NCBI RefSeq assembly: GCF_000017165.1
Contig: NC_009634.1
Span: 1,596,552-1,660,551, forward strand
Direction of reading: 5' to 3'
Length of the DNA: 64,000 nucleotides
Source of the DNA: Methanococcus vannielii SB
GTDB taxonomy: Archaea; AGJL01; Methanococci; Methanococcales; Methanococcaceae
This document shows, piece by piece, positions 45,486 through 54,483 of the stretch (positions within the stretch are counted from its first letter, which is position 1; each line of letters begins with the position of its first letter). A program made the position numbers and the translations under genes. The notes under the pieces were generated by a model. It had not been told where the DNA came from, searched no databases, and saw nothing but the letters and a program-made list of their open reading frames with translations.

Positions 45486-45656
45486 TATTACCTCGGAACT
45501 AATAATTCCGGGGGTGTTGGGGGATATTAACGGTTAGAAACACGAAAAACTGTTCAAACGACTGTAAATTCAAACTAGCTTTTTATATGGGCGCTGATTT
45601 TCACCCCCATATAAAAACATGATTTAAAAATGCCCGAAATTATTTTTTATTTTTTT
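45486..45656 (+). ncRNA. Candidate structured noncoding RNA with own promoter and T-rich end
   Basis: A TATA element (TTATATA, 45460-45466) lies 25 bases before the likely start. CCTCGGAA (45491-45498) pairs with TTCCGGGG (45506-45513). A 12-bp perfect hairpin, TTTTTATATGGG (45580-45591) with CCCATATAAAAA (45606-45617), closes the 3' part. GGGGGTG (45510-45516) can instead pair with CACCCCC (45602-45608) across the molecule. A run of Ts at 45641-45656 would end the RNA. No protein frame of any length fits. I do not recognise the family; it is not a tRNA, and RNase P or SRP motifs are not seen. Confidence 0.6.
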
Positions 45657-45765
45657 AAACAATTTTTTTAATATATAATAGAGTTATTTTTAACATTGCT
45701 TTTTTTATCCCTTTCTTTGCCCCTTTTCCTATTCATTTCCCATAAAAGTGAAGTTAATTTTTTAT

Positions 45766-46029
45766 TTAAATTTTTTTTAATAACGGGTCTATCTCATCCC
45801 ATATTTTTGAACATGGAACGTAAAAGCTTTTATCTGTTACAATAACTCTTAAAACTGAATTTCCATCCCATTCAGCCTTTAATTTTATTCCGTGCTGATT
45901 TGGGTCAATTACCCAAGGATTATTTCCACTAACTGCAATATTATGTTCCTTTAACGTTTTCATCATTACTTCAATTTTTGGTTCAGTAATGCCTGAATAT
46001 TCATGGATTCCACACTTCCCATCTTCCAT
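45766..46029 (-). CDS. Hypothetical protein (87 aa)
   Basis: I do not recognise this small protein. It has two or three cysteines (MEDGKCGIHEYSG, YVPCSKIWDEI) and a central NNPWVIDPNQHGIKLKAEW segment that looks beta-rich. AAGGGGATATT before the ATG is a good ribosome site. The absence of membrane segments suggests a soluble protein. Neighbours to the right are an HTH protein and an integrase fragment. Confidence 0.62.
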   Translation of the reverse strand: MEDGKCGIHEYSGITEPKIEVMMKTLKEHNIAVSGNNPWVIDPNQHGIKLKAEWDGNSVLRVIVTDKSFYVPCSKIWDEIDPLLKKI

Positions 46030-46133
46030 AATATCCCCTTTAAAATTTTTATATTCTATTAATTATAACTGGTTTTTTCAATTATATATATGTTGTCAAT
46101 TAAATTACACAGATTTTTATTATTCTTAAATAT

Positions 46134-46661
46134 TTAAACATTAATTTTCTTTTTTGAGTATTCTATTATTTTTAAAAGTACCTTTTCTGCCTTTTTTAGT
46201 TCATTATTTGATAGGTAAATTTCAAGTTCTAAAAAAAGCGTTTCAATATATTCACTGTATTTTTCCTTTTGTATTAATAACTCTTTATATTCATAAATCA
46301 TTTTTCTAAACCGTTCCTGTTTTATTTTTTCCATTTCATCTTTTACATTATCCCAGATAGTTGATTTTTTTAAATCGTGTTCTTCTGCAATTTTTCGAAT
46401 GCTTTTTCCATTTACAATTTCTTCAATAATTTTATTTTTAAGGTCTTTTTCAACCTTTTTTGGACGGCCAACAGCATCTGTAATGGATATATCAACACCA
46501 AAAATTAATAATCTGTTTAACGCCCCTTTATTTTTTCGTCCCATGTATTCATAAACGGATTTTGGCATTGTTATTTCGTCATAACCTTGTTTTATTATTA
46601 AATCTACTTCTTTTTTTGAAAGGTATTTTACAGTATGTATGGTTTTATAATTTTTTTCCAT
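46134..46661 (-). CDS. Resolvase-type helix-turn-helix protein
   Basis: The 175-residue protein has a GRPKK AT-hook-like motif near residue 70 followed by a helix-turn-helix of the resolvase/Hin type (IIEEIVNGKSIRKIAEEHDL, KKSTIWDNVKDEM). The C-terminal 60 residues look like a long coiled-coil helix pair. There is no recombinase catalytic domain, so it is likely a DNA-binding regulator. It lies 77 bases from the integrase-like gene on the same strand, which suggests both are remains of one mobile element. Confidence 0.7.
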   Translation of the reverse strand: MEKNYKTIHTVKYLSKKEVDLIIKQGYDEITMPKSVYEYMGRKNKGALNRLLIFGVDISITDAVGRPKKVEKDLKNKIIEEIVNGKSIRKIAEEHDLKKSTIWDNVKDEMEKIKQERFRKMIYEYKELLIQKEKYSEYIETLFLELEIYLSNNELKKAEKVLLKIIEYSKKKINV

Positions 46662-46738
46662 ATTGCCCCCTATTAAGCTATAACTGATATTTACGTAAAT
46701 TTAACCTCTAATATTTTATTTTTAATAGTGTTATTAGG

Positions 46739-47287
46739 CTATAAATCGTACCAATCCCCAATTTTATTAAGTTCTTTTTTAATATCTTCAACGGTAATTT
46801 TTAGATAGTGCATTGTAGTGTTTATTGATTTATGACGTAAGTATTTACTCACTTTTTCAAGCGGTACGCCGTCATTTAATAAGTGTAACGCCCTACTTCT
46901 CCTAAATGTATGGGTAGAAAATTCTTTATTTATTTTTGCAACTTTAGTGTATTTTTTAACTAACTCCCATGCATAAGTCCTGTTTTTAAATTTAAAAAGG
47001 GGGTCTTCATCATTTAAATTATTGTCTAAAATATGTCCGAAAATATCTGAATAAAGCCATTCAGGAATTACCGTTATTTCAAATCTTTCTGTTTTAGTAT
47101 CTAATAGCTTACAAACACCTTCCTTTAGATTGATGTTTTTGACAGTTATAGTTAACAATTCTGAAACCCTTAATGCCATCCCGTATAGCATTTTAAAAAA
47201 TAACTTATGTTCTTTAGAATCTATATTGTCTATGAATTTTTTTAATTCATCCTTAGTAAGCCAGTCCTTACAATAGTGTCTTACCAT
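46739..47287 (-). CDS. Tyrosine recombinase, catalytic domain only
   Basis: The 182-residue protein holds the whole tyrosine-recombinase catalytic set: Arg in MALRVSELLTI, His-x-x-Arg in HTFRRSR, His in LRHKSINTT and Tyr in MHYLKI. The N-terminal core-binding (SAM-like) domain of about 100 residues is missing, since the start at 47287 follows TTGGTAAAA directly before LTKDELKKFID. An upstream in-frame start at 47362 adds only 25 non-homologous-looking residues. It may be an integrase remnant or a small recombinase that acts with a partner. Confidence 0.78.
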   Translation of the reverse strand: MVRHYCKDWLTKDELKKFIDNIDSKEHKLFFKMLYGMALRVSELLTITVKNINLKEGVCKLLDTKTERFEITVIPEWLYSDIFGHILDNNLNDEDPLFKFKNRTYAWELVKKYTKVAKINKEFSTHTFRRSRALHLLNDGVPLEKVSKYLRHKSINTTMHYLKITVEDIKKELNKIGDWYDL

Positions 47288-47362
47288 TTTTACCAACCAA
47301 ACGCACCTAACGTATCTTAAAAAAAACTTAAAATTTAAAGACCAATAAAATAATCTACTCAA

Positions 47363-48224
47363 AATTTTATTCTTAACATATTATCATTTTTAAACTTTTT
47401 TTATCTATCTAATTCATTGTTTATATACGTTGATAGATCCAATTCCTAGTTTAAAGGCTTTTTTATATTTAATTAAATAAGTATATATTTAAATACGTAA
47501 ATACCTATACATTTAAATATTTTTGTTAATTTATATACATTATATATAAAATAAATTATTTAAATATTTAAGAATTTAGTTATATAAATATTTAAGAATT
47601 TAATTATTTAAATTATTTGATTAATTAATTACCTTATTTTGTCCGGAAATTTTAAACCAACAAAATATTTAAATTGTTAGTTATATTAAAAAGTAAATTA
47701 GGACGAATTAAAACAAGGTATTTAGAATCGTTTTTAAATTTAAGAATTAAACCAAGTTAAAAAGAAGATTTTTTAATTTCAAGAAATCTAATGTTTTAAT
47801 TTACTAATATTTTTAATTATATTTTGAATGGCCATAATATTGTAGTTATTCAAATATTCAAAAACTATATATTGTACTAAATAGAAAAATATAAGTGTAA
47901 TTTACTTTTAACAAACGCCAGATAGCAATATGTCATTTTATCACACTGTTAATAATATGCATTTTAGCTGTTTAAGATAGTATTTAGGGAAGGGAAACAC
48001 GGTGTTATCTAAATGAATATATATTAAAAATTTGAGATTAATAATTCGGGGGTCTTGTTAATCTTACTTTTAAAATTTTGCCTTTAAAATCACACTTTTT
48101 TACTTTTAAAATTTTTTACTTTTAATAACCGTTTAATATATTTTTAAGGTACTTTTAAGATATTTTTTAACAACGTAATTTTTGCAGTAGATAAGTAGAT
48201 ATATTAGTTTGTAATAGTGATATT
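47363..48224. other. Long AT-rich noncoding region with tandem repeats and a possible second promoter
   Basis: No gene is visible in 860 bases. TAAATATTTAAGAATTTA occurs at 47561-47578 and 47585-47602 (18 identical bases, 24-base period) within a stretch of near-pure A and T. Farther right a dyad AACAC-G-GTGTT (47996-48006) lies just before a TATA-like AATATATATT (48016-48025), about 25 bases before TAATAATTCGGGGGT (48039-48053). The same TAATAATTC(C)GGGGGT is found at the 5' end of the RNA candidate at 45.5 kb. This may be a second start of transcription toward the helicase gene. Confidence 0.45.
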
Positions 48225-48559
48225 GTTGGCGATGGATTGAATGTAAAATCCTTTTGGTCGGATATTAGTCAAAGCCCAAATTTTCTCCATGTCGTTATGA
48301 GTTCGGGGGTTTGACGTTTGCCCTTAAGAATCATAATTTGGAGTATGTTACTCTTTTTAAACAATTATGATTTTTTTGAAAAGGCCAGGCGAAACAGGTG
48401 TTTCGTGGGTTTTGCAAAATGTATCATACAAAAATCACGGGTTTGGTGATGGTTTTTACTTAACCTTGAATTTGTAAGGTTTTGCAAAATTATTAGAGTT
48501 TATATTCAAGCTCATTTTCTCAATGCAAATTTAAACAATAATTCTAAGAGGAATAAATT
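48225..48559 (+). promoter_or_regulatory. Long structured 5' leader of the DEAD-box helicase gene
   Basis: A TATA-like TAGATATATTAG near 48197 predicts a transcript start near 48225 and a leader of about 330 nt. It can form many hairpins: AATCATAATT/AATTATGATT (48329-48338 with 48363-48372, enclosing GAGTA/TACTC, and followed by T7 as in a terminator); CGAAACA/TGTTTCG (48390-48405); ATCAC/GTGAT (48434-48450); AACCTT/AAGGTT (48462-48481), which competes with GGTT/AACC (48451-48465). The palindrome TTTTGCAAAA occurs twice. Such leaders control cold-induced helicase genes in other organisms; here the function is inferred. Confidence 0.6.
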
Positions 48560-50176
48560 ATGGACAGTTTTAGAAATTTAGGCTTATCTGAGGATATAAT
48601 CAACGCTTTGGAGAAAAAAGGTTTTACTGAACCTACTCCTATTCAAGAAAAAGCAATTCCAATATTAATAAAAGGTGAAATGGATATTGTAGGTCAGGCA
48701 CAAACCGGTACTGGAAAAACCGCCGCTTTTGGACTTCCAATTATCGAAACAATTGATACTAACTCTAGAAATACCCAAGCACTTATTTTGACACCTACAA
48801 GGGAATTAGCAATACAGGTTGCAGAAGAAATCGATTCTTTAAAGGGTTCAAGAAGATTAAATATATTCCCAGTTTATGGCGGTCAATCAATTGACAGGCA
48901 AATAAAAGAGTTAAAAAGGGGAGTTCAGATAGTTGTAGGAACCCCTGGAAGAATACTCGACCACATTTCAAGAAGAACAATAAAGCTTGAAAATGTTTCA
49001 TACGTTGTTTTAGACGAAGCTGATGAAATGCTAAACATGGGTTTTATTGACGACGTTGAAGAAATTCTAAAATCCGTAAATACTGAAAAAAGAATGCTCT
49101 TATTTTCTGCAACACTTCCAGACAGCATTATGAAGCTTGCTGAAAACTACATGAGGGACTACGAAACAATTAAAGTTAAAAAGCAACAACTTACAACAAA
49201 TTTAACTGATCAATCATTCTACGAAATTTCTCCAAGAGATAAATTTGAATTACTTTCAAGAATAATGGATACTGAAAAAGAGTTTTACGGTTTAATATTC
49301 TGTAAAACAAAAGCAGATGTAGATGACCTTTCAGCAAGATTAGTTGAAAGGGGCTACCCTGCAGAAGGTCTTCACGGTGACATGACCCAAGCACAAAGGG
49401 AAAAAACACTTGATAAATTTAAAAGAAGAAGAACAACAGTACTTGTAGCAACAGACGTTGCAGCAAGAGGAATTGATATTAACGAATTAACACACGTTGT
49501 AAATTATGATCTCCCGCAAAACCCTGAATCTTACGTTCACAGAATTGGGAGAACTGGAAGAGCTGGAAAACAAGGATATGCAATTACATTTGTAGAACCT
49601 TCAGAATTTAGAAAATTCAAATACATCTTAAAAATTGCAAAAACGGAAATTAGAAGAGAAGAAGTCCCAGATATAAAAGATGTTATCGGAGCTAAAAGGA
49701 GAAAAATAAAAACCGATATCAAAACCCTAATGGAATCTGGGAAATTCGGCGAATATGAAAAAATGGCTGAAGAATTATTGGAAGAGGGCGAAGCAAAGGA
49801 TATAATTGCAGCGATTTTAAAACATGCATTTAAAGATGAATTTTTGGCTGAAAACTACAAAAAAATTGGAAAAAGTTCAAGTCAATCAAGTCAAAGGTCT
49901 GATTCCCAAAGTAACCGGAAAAGACAATCATTTGACGGGGAAAACATAAGACTCTTTGTTGCATTAGGAAAACTCGATAAAATGAATCCTAAAAAACTTG
50001 TAGAGTACATTTCTAAAAAGTCAGAAGTTAAAGGAAGAGATATTGACGAAGTAAAAGTCTTTGAAAAATTCTCATTTGTAACCGTTTCTTCTGAAAATGC
50101 AGAAACAATTATAGATTCGTTCAAAAACGAAAAAAGAGGAAGAAGAGCAATTATTGAAGTTGCATCAGCTAACTAA
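48560..50176 (+). CDS. DEAD-box ATP-dependent RNA helicase with DbpA-like RNA-binding domain
   Basis: This 538-residue helicase unwinds RNA, probably in ribosome assembly and at low temperature. It has the Q motif (FTEPTPIQEKAIP), AQTGTGKT near residue 47, PTRELA near 77, DEADEMLNMGF near 150, SATLP near 182, and the second lobe motifs ATDVAARGIDI and HRIGRTGRAGK. After a Ser/Gln-rich linker (SSSQSSQRSDSQSNRKRQ, about 440-458) the C terminus has a DbpA-type RRM-like domain (IRLFVALGKLDKMNPKKLVE). This makes it a bacterial DeaD/CsdA-like architecture. The leader suggests post-transcriptional control. Confidence 0.95.
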   Translation: MDSFRNLGLSEDIINALEKKGFTEPTPIQEKAIPILIKGEMDIVGQAQTGTGKTAAFGLPIIETIDTNSRNTQALILTPTRELAIQVAEEIDSLKGSRRLNIFPVYGGQSIDRQIKELKRGVQIVVGTPGRILDHISRRTIKLENVSYVVLDEADEMLNMGFIDDVEEILKSVNTEKRMLLFSATLPDSIMKLAENYMRDYETIKVKKQQLTTNLTDQSFYEISPRDKFELLSRIMDTEKEFYGLIFCKTKADVDDLSARLVERGYPAEGLHGDMTQAQREKTLDKFKRRRTTVLVATDVAARGIDINELTHVVNYDLPQNPESYVHRIGRTGRAGKQGYAITFVEPSEFRKFKYILKIAKTEIRREEVPDIKDVIGAKRRKIKTDIKTLMESGKFGEYEKMAEELLEEGEAKDIIAAILKHAFKDEFLAENYKKIGKSSSQSSQRSDSQSNRKRQSFDGENIRLFVALGKLDKMNPKKLVEYISKKSEVKGRDIDEVKVFEKFSFVTVSSENAETIIDSFKNEKRGRRAIIEVASAN

Positions 50177-50347
50177 TTAAACTCTTTTTTTACTTTAAAT
50201 TATTTTAAAATTCTTTTTTTTCAAAATTTTACGTTATATAATATTCTTTTCAAATTTTAAAAAAAATTTACTATAAAATTCTTTTCGGAAATTTTATATT
50301 TTTGTTGAGCCTATTTTGAGGTAATTATATTTTATCGAGGGGATTTT

Positions 50348-51262
50348 ATGGATTTAGGTACTAAACCTGCAGCAATCTTGGGATTTTTATCTATTGGCTG
50401 TTTTTTAGTTGTAATTTTTCTAAGTATCTGGTTATATCCTGAATTAAAGTTTTACGAACTTTTTCTAAACGGTTTAACAGGTTATGGCACGTTTGTCGCA
50501 GCAATCATGGCTGCTGTTGTACTTTATGAGATGGTTGATCAAAATGCAATGAATGAACAACTTACTGAAATGAAAAAACAGTATGCATTTAGTATCTCTC
50601 CAGATATTGTACCTCAAACCGATAATTTTTATTTTTTACATGCCCCTAATGGCGATTTTAAATGGTTCACTAAAGCGACTGCCTCAGAAATTGCGTATTT
50701 TTTTAGCATTAAAAATGCAAATATTAACTCTAATGAACGAAATCATATATCATTACAGGATTATGAAAAGAGAATTTCAATATTGCATAAAGAGGTCACC
50801 GATACAACTGCAAAATATTGGCCAACACCTTATTTGAGTTTTATCAATGTAGGACGTGGCCCCGCGTTTAATTTTATTGTAAAATATGATTTAGAACACT
50901 TAAAAAATCAGATAGAAAGCAAATTTAAAAACGAAGAAGTAACAATTACGGATTCAAAAATAAAAATTAACAATACGGAATATAACGTAGCCAATGAATC
51001 CCCTAAAATACTAACGCCATATTATTCAGAAGAAAATATCTTGAAACATGAATTTCCAAACTTTATAAATGAAATTTTTAAAATACTAATAAAAAACACA
51101 TCAAATCAATATGACATTTCCCTAAAACTAAACATTGAATACTACGATATATATAACAAAACCCCCATTAAATCACCAAAATCATCTTTTGAATTGAAAA
51201 TTTCTCCAGTTTTAAAAAATGACAATACAAGTATATATTCCGTAAATTTCAACACTATTTAA
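50348..51262 (+). CDS. Membrane-anchored hypothetical protein (304 aa)
   Basis: The N terminus has two membrane helices (ILGFLSIGCFLVVIFLSIWL, about 10-30; GTFVAAIMAAVVLYEMV, about 46-63). A short coiled coil follows (QNAMNEQLTEMKKQ), then about 230 soluble residues of beta-rich character with the phrase TPYLSFINVGRGPAFNF near residue 160. This layout is common among uncharacterised bacterial and archaeal membrane proteins; a GRGPA motif occurs in many of them. No catalytic motif is visible. The start follows CGAGGGGATTTT. Confidence 0.6.
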   Translation: MDLGTKPAAILGFLSIGCFLVVIFLSIWLYPELKFYELFLNGLTGYGTFVAAIMAAVVLYEMVDQNAMNEQLTEMKKQYAFSISPDIVPQTDNFYFLHAPNGDFKWFTKATASEIAYFFSIKNANINSNERNHISLQDYEKRISILHKEVTDTTAKYWPTPYLSFINVGRGPAFNFIVKYDLEHLKNQIESKFKNEEVTITDSKIKINNTEYNVANESPKILTPYYSEENILKHEFPNFINEIFKILIKNTSNQYDISLKLNIEYYDIYNKTPIKSPKSSFELKISPVLKNDNTSIYSVNFNTI

Positions 51263-51401
51263 CCACTTTACCTAAATTTTAAACCTAAAACTTTTTTTAA
51301 AATTTTAAAGGGTATTTTTAAAATAATTTTTTAATCGTAATATTTCGAAAATGAGATATACCTTTTTAAACATAGTTTTATCTATTTTAGGAGGGGATAT
51401 T

Positions 51402-53039
51402 TTGAACACATATGATTTTGATTTAAACCTTCAAAAGGTATTTTACGACTACTTTAAAAATATCAAGGGCCAGAATTGGAAAAAATGGCTCGATATTTCT
51501 TCAAGTGAGGAATACGAAGAAGCAATTTTTAAAAATTCAGGGCTTTCAAGAGATATTTTAGATGAAATTTATACAAAAAAAACTGATCCAAAAGAATTTT
51601 CATTAAATCCTCAGATTTTTTTAAAGGAAAAACTTGAAAGTGACAATATTTCAAATTTATTTTCAAAAAATACTTCAATAGTATGCCATACATCAGGAAC
51701 TTCAGGGGGAGATATTACTAAATTAAAGTGGTTTTTAATTTCAGACGAATTTTTAAATAGGGTATGGGTTCCCGGAATGCAAGCTATATTTGAATCAAGC
51801 GGACTATGTAACAATAAATCTGCGGTAATTTTTGTTCCAAGTAGAATTAAAGTTGACGGTTTAACTAAAATCGATGAATTAAATCTTATTCGTCTTTATA
51901 CTTCTGAATTTTCTCAAAGAGTTGTTTTATCCCATATAAAACCACGTTCTTACTTAATTGATGAGTATAAAAATGCGACAGATATTGCAACAATTGCAAA
52001 AATACTTGCTCTTGACAATATTTCAGTGATATCCGCACCTGCTGCAACAATTATTAAATGGGCAGATATTGATAAATTAAAAGCAGGCCTTGAAAAGTCA
52101 ATGAACAATAAAAATTGGAATAATATTGAAAATGAATTTTTTGAAACAATTGAATTTAAAAAACTTTATGAACGAATAGGAATTGATAATTTTGCAATAG
52201 AAATTCAAAAAAGGCTTTCAGAAGCATTAAAAGATTCAACTTTAATATTTAGCATAACTTCGCTTTCAAAGGATGAATGGGGAAAAATAAGAAATTTTAT
52301 GGGCTGGAACGTCGGTGAAGAAAAGTTTACAAATCTCTATGTGGGGAGTGAAATCGGCCCTTTTTCAGGAGGAATAAATAAAGAGGATATGTATAGGATG
52401 TATGTATTCCCTTTAGTGTATCCAATAATTGAGCGAAAAGGAATAAAAGAGTTTATTTCAAAAACTAATGATAAATACGGTGTTTTACTTGTATCACGGC
52501 CTGACGTAACACCTTTGATAAATATTGATACGGGTGACGTTCTAACAATATTGGATAAGGAAGGTTTGCCAAAAATATCTGGTGAAATTTTACGTTCAGG
52601 ATTTAAATTAAAATTAGAAATGAAATTAGAAGGCTTTCCAAATACTACGGAATTTTTTGCAGGAGATTATTTTGATATAAATGGAATAGAGGTATTCAAT
52701 CCCCGAAAAATGGTTTCGTGCATGGGTCAAAGATTCGGAATTGAGAAAGATAACCCTGTTCTTTTAGTTGCAGGCGATTCCTACAAAATGATACTGCCAC
52801 TTGAAAATAATAAAAATGCATTAATCGACAAAATAAAAGAAGAAATGCCATCATGTAATGTTGGATTGGATATTGAAGAAGCTATAAGAAATAAAAAATT
52901 ATTAGTGGAATCTGGAAAAACGAATGTTACGTCATCAATTAGCCATTTAGAACTTTTAGAAAAGGTTAGACAGGGTAATTTGCCAAAAGGAGTTCTTAAA
53001 AAATGGCCTTTTTATGTTTTAAATATTCCGCAAGAATAA
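51402..53039 (+). CDS. Orphan PaaK/CapK-like adenylate-forming enzyme
   Basis: This 545-residue protein belongs to the adenylate-forming superfamily. CHTSGTSGGDITKLKW near residue 93 is the ATP P-loop; LYVGSEIGPFSGG near 323 and LLVSRPDVTPLINIDTGDV near 365 correspond to later core motifs. The family ligates an acid to CoA or another acceptor by an acyl-AMP. No acyl carrier or biosynthetic neighbour is present, so the substrate is not known. I start at the TTG at 51402, which follows AGGAGGGGATATT; an upstream ATG at 51351 would bury that site within the gene. Confidence 0.75.
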   Translation: MNTYDFDLNLQKVFYDYFKNIKGQNWKKWLDISSSEEYEEAIFKNSGLSRDILDEIYTKKTDPKEFSLNPQIFLKEKLESDNISNLFSKNTSIVCHTSGTSGGDITKLKWFLISDEFLNRVWVPGMQAIFESSGLCNNKSAVIFVPSRIKVDGLTKIDELNLIRLYTSEFSQRVVLSHIKPRSYLIDEYKNATDIATIAKILALDNISVISAPAATIIKWADIDKLKAGLEKSMNNKNWNNIENEFFETIEFKKLYERIGIDNFAIEIQKRLSEALKDSTLIFSITSLSKDEWGKIRNFMGWNVGEEKFTNLYVGSEIGPFSGGINKEDMYRMYVFPLVYPIIERKGIKEFISKTNDKYGVLLVSRPDVTPLINIDTGDVLTILDKEGLPKISGEILRSGFKLKLEMKLEGFPNTTEFFAGDYFDINGIEVFNPRKMVSCMGQRFGIEKDNPVLLVAGDSYKMILPLENNKNALIDKIKEEMPSCNVGLDIEEAIRNKKLLVESGKTNVTSSISHLELLEKVRQGNLPKGVLKKWPFYVLNIPQE

Positions 53040-53129
53040 ATATTATTAAAAATAATATTGAACCAATTTTATTTATTAAAAAATATAGAAAAGTATATAT
53101 ATAATAATTACCTTTATTATGTTGTTCGT

Positions 53130-53214
53130 GCGGAGATGGCCCAGTCTGGTACGGCGCGGGACTGCTAATCCCGTTACGCTCTGCGTAACCCGAGTTCAAA
53201 TCTCGGTCTCCGCG
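53130..53214 (+). tRNA. tRNA-Ser (anticodon GCT)
   Basis: The acceptor stem GCGGAGA pairs with TCTCCGC. The anticodon stem CGGGA/TCCCG encloses CTGCTAA, giving GCT for AGC/AGU codons. The long variable arm (TTACGC-TCT-GCGTAA) is typical of tRNA-Ser. The T arm is CCGAG/CTCGG with loop TTCAAAT. The discriminator is G at 53214, followed by an oligo-T terminator. The genes that follow are accessory, so this tRNA is a natural candidate attachment site. No second copy of its 3' end was found in the window. Confidence 0.95.
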
Positions 53215-53363
53215 TTTTTTTAACTTTGCGAAATTTTAGTGAAATAAAGCTTTTTTGTGGTTTTTTAAGATAAGTTACATTACAGGATTTAGTCCCGAAC
53301 TGTTATTACGAACTGTTACGGGGCAACTTTCAGGACTTATGAACTTTGCTATCGGGGGTAACT

Positions 53364-54482
53364 ATGGCAGATATAAAAACACATTTGAGGGAACTTAGTG
53401 TTATTGCAGGCATATTGTATACAATATCTGAAAAGAATATTAATGAGCTGTATCAAATGCACCCCAAAGACTTTTTTAAATATTTATCCTCAAAAATTTC
53501 AAATGACATTTCAAATGCATCAAATATTACCTATCTACCAGATTTTAACAATTACAAGTCTATAATGTGTAACGGTATAAATTTGGGGAAAAAAATAGTT
53601 GATTTGGGCATCGTTGATGATTATACTAAGATATATTGGTTGGGATCCGACTCACAAAAAAATGACCCTGTTGACCTTAAAGTTGGAAACACTGGTTTTT
53701 CATTAAAAGAGGAGAGTTATATTCTTGAAAACATGGGGTTATATAAATATTTGAATACGATGACAAATTCCAAGTTTGAGCGAGGTTTACATATTTTTGA
53801 AAATTTTGCAGAAGCAGAATATGCAAAATGGTTTGAATATACGTGGAATAGTATGTTAGGATGGTTAAAAACAAATAACAATATTTGGTCGTTAACAAAG
53901 AATGATAAAACTTCAGAAATTAAAATAGTGAATTCGGAAGTACAATTTATTATCAACGGTACCGTAATTTCAAAGTTACCTAATAGAAATATATCTGTTA
54001 AAGAATATATTGAACACACTGATTCCAAAAGCCGGGAAAAAGTGTTTTCAAAGTGGATTAATTCAAAATTTAAAAAAGACAAAAAATATATTGATTTAAA
54101 GAATATCTGTTCTCAAAAAGCAGGTTCTGAACTTTGCAACTATATATCTCGTAATTATAATCCCGTAGGCCTTGCTAGATTTCTACAAATTTATGAAAAT
54201 GGATATTATTATGCAAAAACTACTGAAAAAGATATTGAAATATATTATGTGCCCAGCATATCGGAATTTGAAAAAGATATTGAAATTGATAAAATAGAAT
54301 ATAGTATTCCTAAATCACAGTTAAATATCATAACAACAGTTAAAAATAAAATTACTGGAAATTCTTTAGAATTTAGAAATGAATGTAGATTTAGCCACGG
54401 TCAATTCAATGGAACACCCGAAGCAAAAATGTATTATGGAAGGAATACGGATTTATCAGATATTTATGAAAAAAAATATTAA
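53364..54482 (+). CDS. Putative type II restriction endonuclease
   Basis: The 372-residue protein is tail to tail with a cytosine methyltransferase (one base between the stop codons), the usual place of a cognate endonuclease. It has a possible PD-(D/E)XK core: DPVDLKVGNTGFSLKEES near residue 99, where Asp and SLK could be catalytic. The rest is mixed alpha/beta without familiar motifs. The ATG at 53364 follows GGGGGTAACT; an in-frame TTG at 53346 is less likely. Target site is unknown. Endonuclease families diverge fast, so lack of a known relative is expected. Confidence 0.65.
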   Translation: MADIKTHLRELSVIAGILYTISEKNINELYQMHPKDFFKYLSSKISNDISNASNITYLPDFNNYKSIMCNGINLGKKIVDLGIVDDYTKIYWLGSDSQKNDPVDLKVGNTGFSLKEESYILENMGLYKYLNTMTNSKFERGLHIFENFAEAEYAKWFEYTWNSMLGWLKTNNNIWSLTKNDKTSEIKIVNSEVQFIINGTVISKLPNRNISVKEYIEHTDSKSREKVFSKWINSKFKKDKKYIDLKNICSQKAGSELCNYISRNYNPVGLARFLQIYENGYYYAKTTEKDIEIYYVPSISEFEKDIEIDKIEYSIPKSQLNIITTVKNKITGNSLEFRNECRFSHGQFNGTPEAKMYYGRNTDLSDIYEKKY

Positions 54483-54483
54483 A

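Noticed and set aside
45486-45656. RNase P RNA or SRP RNA
   Set aside because: The conserved GAGGAAAGUC-type and SRP domain IV motifs are not present, and the length is too short for SRP RNA.
47561-47602. CRISPR array
   Set aside because: Only two copies with a 6-base spacer and pure A/T sequence; no cas genes anywhere in the window.
48434-48467. C/D box guide RNA (GTGATGG resembles box C)
   Set aside because: The box C match is imperfect and no D/D' box CTGA is found at the right distance.
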